NCBI GenBank assembly: GCA_902494295.1
Contig: CABUSL010000102.1
Span: 1-7,781 of the forward strand
Direction: 5' to 3'
Source of the DNA: an uncultured Collinsella sp.
GTDB taxonomy: Bacteria > Actinomycetota > Coriobacteriia > Coriobacteriales > Coriobacteriaceae
DNA length: 7,781 nt
The notes under the pieces are model-generated. The model made no database searches, was not told the DNA's origin, and saw only the letters and a list, made by a program, of their open reading frames with translations. Numbering within the stretch: the stretch's first letter is position 1; each line of letters opens with the position of its first letter. The position numbers and the translations under genes are program-made. Of the stretch, positions 1 to 5,198 are shown piece by piece.

Positions 1-409
1 CGGCGGGGTTGAGCTTCATGAGGGCATCGAGCACGTCGAGTTCTTGGAAGTGCAAGTTAGGAATGCGCAGGGCGTGGCCGCGTGCATCGATGGCCAGGTC
101 CTGGCACGAGTCGACGCCATAGAACTCGAAGGGGCAGCTGGCGTCTGCCGAGGGGCTCGTGCCGTCCATGCCTTTGGCAGCCAGCGTGCCGCCGGCGGCA
201 AAGTTCTCGAATCGCATATTGCCGCAGGCGAGATCGAAGACGCGGACGGGATGCTCGATCGTGGCGACGTCGAGCTGTTCGAGCGCGATGTCCATGGTGC
301 GCACCCAGCCGGGCCACGGGGCCTGGCGCGTATCGGAAAAGGAGGCGGAGTGCTCGCGATAGAACGTGTTGTTGAGCTGGATGAGCGATGAGGCGAAATC
401 GCGGTTCAC
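1..409 (-). CDS. Class I SAM-dependent methyltransferase, Trm9-like N-terminus (partial, C-terminus beyond the left edge)
   Basis: Only the first 136 residues lie in the window. Residues 57-68 (VFDLACGNMRFE) form the SAM-binding motif I of Rossmann-fold methyltransferases. FYGVDSC at 96-102 fits motif II with its acidic residue, and FQELDVL at 121-127 the next strand. Upstream of the fold, FSDTRQAPWPGW (residues 24-35) resembles the FSxTRxxPWP segment that I recall from Trm9/ALKBH8 tRNA methyltransferases, which methylate the cm5U wobble base. The class call is solid; the Trm9-like label rests on this short motif and is tentative. I chose the GTG at 409-407 because GGAGGGAG (426-419) lies nine bases upstream. 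An in-frame ATG at 457-455 would add 16 residues, but it has no clear ribosome binding site and overlaps a possible -10. The gene is transcribed away from the XRE gene. The acceptor-recognition C-terminus is not visible, so the substrate cannot be read. Confidence 0.85.
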   Translation of the reverse strand, partial: MNRDFASSLIQLNNTFYREHSASFSDTRQAPWPGWVRTMDIALEQLDVATIEHPVRVFDLACGNMRFENFAAGGTLAAKGMDGTSPSADASCPFEFYGVDSCQDLAIDARGHALRIPNLHFQELDVLDALMKLNPA

Positions 410-418
410 GGCGCGGAA

Positions 419-426
419 CTCCCTCC
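419..426 (-). promoter_or_regulatory. Ribosome binding site that decides the GTG start of the methyltransferase
   Basis: On the minus strand this reads GGAGGGAG, nine bases before GTG at 409. It favours that start over the in-frame ATG at 457, whose upstream sequence has only a poor purine run. Confidence 0.6.
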
Positions 427-455
427 GTTGGCGGTGCGGAATAAACAGTACGACC

Positions 456-485
456 ATACTACCGTTAACGCCGCAACGGGGACAA
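456..485 (-). promoter_or_regulatory. Possible promoter of the methyltransferase gene
   Basis: On the minus strand TTGTCC (485-480) is followed after 18 bases by TAGTAT (461-456). This would start transcription near position 449 and give a leader of about 40 bases before the GTG. Each hexamer matches the sigma-70 consensus at only four or so positions, so this is a weak candidate from inspection alone. If it is real, the alternative ATG at 457 cannot be the start. Confidence 0.25.
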
Positions 486-487
486 CC

Positions 488-530
488 GAGCTGCGGGTCA
501 TTGCTTTGTTTGGACACATTTCCGCAGCTC
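488..530. repeat. Perfect 9-bp inverted repeat in the divergent intergenic region
   Basis: GAGCTGCGG (488-496) and CCGCAGCTC (522-530) are exact reverse complements separated by 25 bases; an extra G-T pair extends the arms inward. The spacer is AT-richer than the arms. The repeat lies between the divergent methyltransferase and XRE genes. It could be a hairpin or a pair of half-sites for a DNA-binding protein. No T-run follows on either strand, so it does not look like an intrinsic terminator. Confidence 0.55.
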
Positions 531-541
531 ATATGCACCCG

Positions 542-573
542 CAACCGCCGGTTGTCAAAAATCTCACTAAAAT
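542..573 (+). promoter_or_regulatory. Palindrome next to a -10-like hexamer upstream of the XRE gene
   Basis: CAACCG-C-CGGTTG (542-554) is a perfect palindrome around one central base. Fourteen bases after it lies TAAAAT (568-573), five of six matches to a -10 box. No good -35 hexamer stands at the right distance; the palindrome covers that position. This layout would suit an operator at which the XRE protein controls its own promoter, but that is inference. Transcription would start near 580, leaving about 97 bases of leader, in which I see only a GC-rich stretch and the ribosome binding site AGGAGG at 667-672. Confidence 0.3.
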
Positions 574-676
574 AGGTGGCATGTTTTTGGCGGTGGCGGA
601 TACATTTTTAACTGTGCAAGGCGCCTAAGAACAAAAACGGTCCGGCGGCACGGCTGGCAAAAGCATAGGAGGAACC

Positions 677-1393
677 ATGAATGTAGAAACTGCGCAGCGG
701 CTCGCCGACCTTCGCCGCAGCAAAGGCTTTAGCCAAGAAGGGCTGGCACGAAAGCTGGGGCTGTCGCGCCAAGCGGTCAGTAAATGGGAGCGTGCAGAGA
801 GCTCGCCCGATACCGAGAACCTGATCTCGCTCGCCAAACTCTATGGCGTGAGCCTGGACGAGCTGCTCAATCCGAGCGATGAGATCGAGGACGATATCGA
901 GTTTGAGAACAAGGACCGCGCCCGTCAGCGCGAGGCCGAGGCGGCAGAGCGCGCGCGTACCCATGAGGCGGCGGCACGTGCCACCGAGGCGGCAACACAG
1001 GCGAGTGATGCTGCGGCCAAGGCGGCGCAAGCGGCAAGCTGGAGTGCACAGGCCGCCAATGCCGCTACGGCGCAGGCGACGAGTGGCGGCGCAGTTGGCT
1101 CGACTCCGGTGAAGGGCCCGTTCCAGTCATTCCCGTATTGGGCCGTGTGCTGGCTGCTGTTCTTTTTGCTGATGTTCCTGTTTGGCGCCGGCCCCTTTGC
1201 CGCGCTGATCTTCTTTACGATTCCCATCTATCACTGGGTTGCGCGTGCGCTCGATGGTGATTGGGCACGCGGGGATATTCAGGTTGGTCCGGCGCCGGCG
1301 GCGGCTAGGGCTCAGAATGCTTCCGCTCCGGTTGATACTGACGTGGCTACCGCGACTACCGCTGACCCGATCGCCAAAGAGGGTGATGAATGA
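677..1393 (+). CDS. Membrane-associated XRE-family transcriptional regulator
   Basis: This 238-residue protein probably binds DNA through an N-terminal helix-turn-helix of the XRE/Cro-CI type (about residues 7-63). The turn and recognition helix are clear (LSRQAVSKWE near residues 29-38), followed by the usual SLAKLYGVSLDELL ending. Next come an acidic stretch (66-80) and an alanine-rich, charged-to-polar region (about 84-135) likely to be helical or a flexible stalk. A strongly hydrophobic segment (about 152-190) is long enough for one long or two short membrane helices. The tail (192-238) is rich in Ala, Pro and Thr. AGGAGG ends four bases before the ATG. The stop overlaps the next gene's start as ATGA, so the two are almost certainly co-transcribed and translationally coupled. 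Inference: a membrane-tethered regulator whose activity is linked to the DUF4097 partner. The domain order is seen directly; the signal and targets are unknown. Confidence 0.9.
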   Translation: MNVETAQRLADLRRSKGFSQEGLARKLGLSRQAVSKWERAESSPDTENLISLAKLYGVSLDELLNPSDEIEDDIEFENKDRARQREAEAAERARTHEAAARATEAATQASDAAAKAAQAASWSAQAANAATAQATSGGAVGSTPVKGPFQSFPYWAVCWLLFFLLMFLFGAGPFAALIFFTIPIYHWVARALDGDWARGDIQVGPAPAAARAQNASAPVDTDVATATTADPIAKEGDE

Positions 1394-2289
1394 TGAAGCT
1401 TTCGCATGAATCAAAGGTACGCTTGGGCGTTGGCATCGGAGCGTTCGTGCTCATCATCGGACTTGTCTTTGGCACTTCGCGGCTATTGGCTCATTCCGAT
1501 ATGGTGCGTACGACCGGTATTCTATCTGGCGATTTGTCTGATTTTGACGATATGTTTGACGACGATGATCTCTTGGATAACGGCAACTATTCCGCTCGGC
1601 CTCAACAGCTTTCGAGCGAAACGTTTGATGCCGACGCGTTCACATCGCTTGACTTGGACGTGACGTCGGGCACGGTCGAGATCAAACACGTCTCCGGCGG
1701 GCCGGTGCGCGTAATTGAAAGCGGGCGTGTGGCAACGGGGACCGTTGCCTTCGATGCGGCAACCCAAAATCTGGCCGAAATCAAGGGCTCTACGCTCAAA
1801 ATTCGCCAGTTCGATTGCGATGACGAGCGCGCCATTGACCGCACGGTTACCGTCGAACTGCCGCGCGAAGTTGCCGATAACATGGTGGGCATTACAGCGA
1901 ATGTAGGATCGGGCGATCTGACGGTCACGGACATTGCGTGCCATGACCTCAACCTGACTTTGGACTCGGGAGACGTTGAGTTTGCGGGCACCGTGACCGA
2001 CACCCTGAATGCCAAGGTCGGTTCGGGCGATGTGACGTTCGAGCTCTACCAGGCCCCCGCGAAGTCGATGGACGTGAGCGTGGGCTCGGGCGATGTGGAG
2101 ATGATGGTTCCGAACTCGACGGGCTTTAAGGCGAGCCTTACCTTGGGCGGCGGCGACTTCGAGAGCGATTTCCTTCCGCTTGGCTACGACGGCGAGACCA
2201 TTTTGGATCTTGAATTCGATAACGGCGACAAGTCTGCCACGTATCGTTTTGAGGTCGGTTCGGGCGACATGTCGTTTGATTCGGAGTGA
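1390..2289 (+). CDS. Membrane-anchored DUF4097-type beta-repeat protein
   Basis: The 299-residue product has an N-terminal membrane anchor (about residues 11-34, with K9 and R11 before it), an acidic linker (about 48-60, FDDMFDDDD), and a repetitive beta-rich region with no other hydrophobic segment. GSGD-like turns recur at about 92, 173, 192, 211, 232, 253, 277 and 290, roughly 19-24 residues apart in the C-terminal half. This is the pattern of DUF4097 'putative adhesin' domains, thought to form a beta-helix-like stack. The body is probably outside the membrane. Such proteins are often encoded beside regulators, as here, where the start overlaps the XRE stop by four bases. GAGGG at 1379-1383 lies upstream; a second ATG directly follows the first, so the start may be at 1390 or 1393. 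A sensor or partner role for the XRE protein is inference; DUF4097 has no firmly established biochemical function. Confidence 0.85.
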   Translation: MMKLSHESKVRLGVGIGAFVLIIGLVFGTSRLLAHSDMVRTTGILSGDLSDFDDMFDDDDLLDNGNYSARPQQLSSETFDADAFTSLDLDVTSGTVEIKHVSGGPVRVIESGRVATGTVAFDAATQNLAEIKGSTLKIRQFDCDDERAIDRTVTVELPREVADNMVGITANVGSGDLTVTDIACHDLNLTLDSGDVEFAGTVTDTLNAKVGSGDVTFELYQAPAKSMDVSVGSGDVEMMVPNSTGFKASLTLGGGDFESDFLPLGYDGETILDLEFDNGDKSATYRFEVGSGDMSFDSE

Positions 2290-2333
2290 CAGCGGTTTTC
2301 GGAGATCGGTACATATAGGCATGCTCTTTGATG

Positions 2334-2374
2334 GAGGCGCCGGGGCCGTGACTGGCTCCGGCGCCTTTGCCTTT
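2334..2374 (+). terminator. Intrinsic terminator of the XRE-DUF4097 operon
   Basis: Arms GGCGCCGGGGCC (2336-2347) and GGCTCCGGCGCC (2354-2365) pair over 12 positions with a single G-U, around the six-base loop GTGACT; an A-U pair extends the base. TTTGCCTTT follows immediately, a T-rich though interrupted tail. It lies 46 bases past the DUF4097 stop. It also ends 12 bases before the Elp3 start codon, so a role as a leader hairpin for Elp3 cannot be excluded. Confidence 0.75.
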
Positions 2375-2379
2375 ACAAT
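2374..2379 (+). promoter_or_regulatory. Likely -10 box for a leaderless elp3 transcript
   Basis: TACAAT matches the -10 consensus at five of six positions and is followed by six bases (GGGGGC) and then the ATG of elp3. The normal -10 to start-point distance would put +1 on the A of the start codon, giving a leaderless mRNA, a common arrangement in actinobacteria. In support, no convincing ribosome binding site precedes this ATG, unlike most other starts in the window. No good -35 box is visible; the sequence at that position lies in the terminator hairpin. Confidence 0.45.
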
Positions 2380-2385
2380 GGGGGC

Positions 2386-4293
2386 ATGGAACAGATTATC
2401 TTGAACATACTCGAGGCTCTGCGTCGCGGTGAGACCGTGGACGACAAAGCGCTCGTCAAACTGATACATGCCGAGGCGCGTCGCGAGGGTGCCGACAAAC
2501 GTGACCTGGCCAAGCGCCGTCTGCTGCCGTTCTACCAGCGGGTTAAACGTGAGGAGCCGGCTCGGTGGGCTGCGTGGAATGTCGATTCCGATCTGGAGCG
2601 TCAACTGCTGCAGGTGCTGCGTATGAAGCCGCGCCGAACGGCCTCGGGCGTGGCGACCATTACCGTCATTACCAAGCCGTGGCCGTGCTCGGGCGATTGC
2701 CTGTTTTGTCCCAACGATCTGCGCATGCCCAAGAGCTATCTGCACGCCGAGCCGGCATGCGCCCGTGCGGAGCAAAACTGCTTCGACCCGTATTTGCAGG
2801 TGAGCGCTCGTTTGACCGCGCTTTCGCAGATGGGGCACGCAACCGATAAGATTGAGCTCATTGTGCTCGGCGGTACCTGGAGCGACTATCCGCAAGGGTA
2901 TCAGGCATGGTTTATGTCGGAGCTCTTCCGCGCGCTCAATGACGATGCCGTGGCCGGCGTGGCGGCCAACCCCATGTTGGCGCGTCCGGGTATCAGCCGT
3001 GCCGAGGCGGGGCGCCTGCTCGACGATGCTCCTGCCAATGCGCTGCCGCCGGTGGTGGCGGAGCGACGCGAACGCTATCGCGCTGCCGGTATTGCGACCG
3101 ATGAGGTTGAGCTTACGAGCGGCGTTGCCGACGAGCAGGAGCGTGTGGATGTTGCCGTGGGCGGCTATAACCGCGCGGTGAGTCGTCTGTACGGCCCTGG
3201 TACGCCGTGGGGCGAGGTTGCCGAGTGGCAGACGGCAACGATGGAGGAGCTTGAGCGTCAGCAGCGCATCAATGAGACGGCGAAGCATCGCGTGGTGGGG
3301 CTCGTTATCGAGACGCGCCCCGATGCTGTAACGCCGCAGGCCCTCACGCTTATCCGCCGCCTGGGCTGCACCAAGATCCAGATAGGTATCCAGAGTCTCG
3401 ACCAGCACCTGCTCGATATCAACGAGCGTCGCATTTCGGTGGCGCAGATCGAGCGGGCGTTTTCGCTTGCGCGCCTGTTTGGCTTTAAGATCCACGCGCA
3501 TTTTATGCTTAACTTGCTGGGCGCCACGCCCGAGGGGGACAAGCGCGACTACGAGTGCTTTATGACCGAGGGGGCCTTTATGCCCGACGAGGTCAAGGTC
3601 TACCCGTGTGCGCTCATCGAGGGTTCACGTCTGGTGGGCTGCTATGAGCGCGGCGAGTGGCGTCCCTATACCGAGGAAGAGCTGCTCGATGTATTGGCCG
3701 ACGACATCGTGGTGACGCCGGCGTTCTGCCGCATTAGTCGCATGATCCGCGACTTTAGTTCCGATGACATCATGGTGGGCAACAAGAAGCCCAACCTGCG
3801 CCAGCTCGTTGAGAACCGCCTGGCTGCTCGGGGTGACGGTGCGACAGTGCGTGAGATTCGCTATCGCGAGATCAGCACGGCGGGCGCCGACTTGGATGAG
3901 CTATCTCTTGATGAGGAAGTGGCGTACGAGACGCCGGTGACTTACGAGCGCTTTTTGCAGTGGGTGACGCCGCAGGGCAAGATTGCGGGCTTTTTGCGGT
4001 TGTCGCTGCCCGACCATTCGTTTGTTGCCGCGCATGCGGACGAGTTGCCGACGACGCCGGACGAGGCGATGATTCGCGAGGTACACGTGTATGGCATGGC
4101 GGCACGCGTGGGGGATCAAGGCCAGGCGGCGCAGCATCACGGGTTGGGGCGTTTGCTCGTAGAGCGTGCGTGCGAGATTGCCCGGGATGCGGGTTATGCG
4201 CGCATCAACGTGATCAGCGCGATTGGCACACGCGAGTACTATCGCCATCTTGGATTTTATGACCATGGCCTTTATCTGCAAAAGGAGCTCTAG
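2386..4293 (+). CDS. elp3: Elp3-type radical SAM / GNAT tRNA wobble-uridine modification enzyme
   Basis: Elp3 is the catalytic subunit of eukaryotic Elongator and uses SAM and acetyl-CoA to build the cm5 side chain on U34 of tRNA; bacteria have stand-alone homologues. In this 635-residue protein the N-terminal region (to about 85) is basic and probably tRNA-binding. The radical SAM cluster motif is C101-xxx-C105-xx-C108 (PCSGDCLFCP), followed by GGTWSDYP (162-169) and VIETRPD (307-313). The C-terminal acetyltransferase has the acetyl-CoA loop QHHGLGRLL (583-591), REVHVYG (564-570) and the family's typical REYYRHLGF ending (616-624). All key motifs appear intact. The stretch between GGTW and ETRPD is about 145 residues, roughly 100 longer than in yeast Elp3 as I recall it. 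ATG 2386 is the only in-frame start after a stop at 2329. The next gene starts immediately after its TAG. Alternative: a radical SAM/GNAT enzyme with another substrate, since bacterial Elp3 targets are poorly known. Confidence 0.93.
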   Translation: MEQIILNILEALRRGETVDDKALVKLIHAEARREGADKRDLAKRRLLPFYQRVKREEPARWAAWNVDSDLERQLLQVLRMKPRRTASGVATITVITKPWPCSGDCLFCPNDLRMPKSYLHAEPACARAEQNCFDPYLQVSARLTALSQMGHATDKIELIVLGGTWSDYPQGYQAWFMSELFRALNDDAVAGVAANPMLARPGISRAEAGRLLDDAPANALPPVVAERRERYRAAGIATDEVELTSGVADEQERVDVAVGGYNRAVSRLYGPGTPWGEVAEWQTATMEELERQQRINETAKHRVVGLVIETRPDAVTPQALTLIRRLGCTKIQIGIQSLDQHLLDINERRISVAQIERAFSLARLFGFKIHAHFMLNLLGATPEGDKRDYECFMTEGAFMPDEVKVYPCALIEGSRLVGCYERGEWRPYTEEELLDVLADDIVVTPAFCRISRMIRDFSSDDIMVGNKKPNLRQLVENRLAARGDGATVREIRYREISTAGADLDELSLDEEVAYETPVTYERFLQWVTPQGKIAGFLRLSLPDHSFVAAHADELPTTPDEAMIREVHVYGMAARVGDQGQAAQHHGLGRLLVERACEIARDAGYARINVISAIGTREYYRHLGFYDHGLYLQKEL

Positions 4294-5172
4294 ATGAACA
4301 AGCCGAGTGTTCCTGCCGGTGTCGTTGCCGGCGTTGCCCTGGGAGCCGCGGCGCTTGGTGCGGCCGCTGTCGCTGTTCGTGCTGCCTGTCTGCAGGTTGC
4401 GCGAACCCGCAATGGGTTGGCGCGTGTGAAGCGCGTGCACGACGAGGGCGGCGATGAGATTCGCGTGCTCGTGCAGGGCGGCGTCTACCAAAGCGCAAGC
4501 TACGTTGGCGAGCGTTGGGCGGAGCCCGTCTTTGCGTACTATCGTGCGTTTGACGACGTGTTTGAGTCCGAGGATGCGATGCGTGACGCTTGTGGTCACG
4601 GTATCGACCGCATGCTTATGCTGGGCGGTGGCGGGTTTGCTTATCCTAAGTTCGCCCTGATGTCGCACGAGGGCTTGCGCATGGACGTCATCGAGTATGA
4701 CGGAGAGATTACGCGCCTGGCGCGCCGTTGGTTTTACCTGGATGAGCTGGAGCGCGCGGCGGGCGATCGCCTGCGGGTGATAATCGCTGAGGCTCGCTCG
4801 TATCTGGGTGTGACGAGCGTGGGCCATCGTCGCTACGACGTGGTCGTGAGCGATTGCTTTGGCGGTGCCGAGCCCGTGCGCGAGCTGGCGACGGTTGAGG
4901 CGTTGCGTTTGGTGCGAGGCAGCCTGAACCCCGGGGGTATCTACGCGGCCAATATCGTGAGCGCAAACGAGGGGAGCGACGTGACGTTCCTGCGCGACTG
5001 CGCTGCCACGGCGCTCGAGGTATTCGCCCACGCCTGGGTGGTCCCATGTGGCGATGCGGAGTTCGGCGGCGAGGAGAACTACCTGCTCATTGCCAGCGAC
5101 GGTGACTACGCCTTTGCCGAAGCCGTGCCCTTCGACGCCGACTTCCTCGGCACCGTCCTTCACGACAAGTAA
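4294..5172 (+). CDS. Membrane-anchored spermidine-synthase-like (Rossmann methyltransferase-fold) protein
   Basis: The 292-residue product opens with an Ala/Val/Gly-rich hydrophobic helix (about residues 7-33) followed by arginines, suggesting one membrane anchor with the catalytic domain in the cytoplasm. The domain has the nucleotide-binding loop MLMLGGGGFAYPK (107-119), the ribose-binding acidic strand VIEYDGEI (132-139), EARSYL (166-171), and YDVVVSDCFGG (181-191), then LNPGGIYAANIVS. These match the actinobacterial spermidine-synthase-like family rather than true SpeE: the GGGDG aspartate and the DSTDP motif of aminopropyltransferases are replaced by GGGGF and DCFGG. It probably binds SAM or a derivative, but the reaction is unknown and polyamine synthesis should not be assumed. 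AAAGGAG (4281-4287) lies inside the end of elp3, and ATG directly follows the elp3 stop, so translation is coupled. The shared transcript suggests a link to Elp3, which also uses SAM; this is inference. Confidence 0.85.
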   Translation: MNKPSVPAGVVAGVALGAAALGAAAVAVRAACLQVARTRNGLARVKRVHDEGGDEIRVLVQGGVYQSASYVGERWAEPVFAYYRAFDDVFESEDAMRDACGHGIDRMLMLGGGGFAYPKFALMSHEGLRMDVIEYDGEITRLARRWFYLDELERAAGDRLRVIIAEARSYLGVTSVGHRRYDVVVSDCFGGAEPVRELATVEALRLVRGSLNPGGIYAANIVSANEGSDVTFLRDCAATALEVFAHAWVVPCGDAEFGGEENYLLIASDGDYAFAEAVPFDADFLGTVLHDK

Positions 5173-5198
5173 GTCTCCCCGTCCCAAAAAGACTGGTC

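Noticed and set aside
428..628. 66-codon plus-strand frame in the divergent intergenic region
   Set aside because: It overlaps the methyltransferase promoter region, lacks a ribosome binding site and shows no domain; its base composition is unlike that of the neighbouring genes.
2286..2315. Promoter GTGACA-18-TACATA for elp3 upstream of the hairpin
   Set aside because: The -10 matches at only three positions and a strong terminator would follow. TACAAT directly before the ATG is the better candidate.
1522..3501. 659-codon open reading frame on the minus strand
   Set aside because: It lies opposite the DUF4097 and Elp3 genes, whose motifs are unmistakable. Its translation is a basic, His/Arg/Leu-rich composition without any domain, typical of antisense frames in GC-rich genes.
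4294..5172. Annotation as spermidine synthase (speE)
   Set aside because: The aspartates of the GGGDG and DSTDP motifs needed for aminopropyl transfer are missing, and the protein has a membrane anchor.
3901..5187. 428-codon open reading frame on the minus strand
   Set aside because: It is antisense to the end of Elp3 and the spermidine-synthase-like gene, with no recognisable motif or ribosome binding site.
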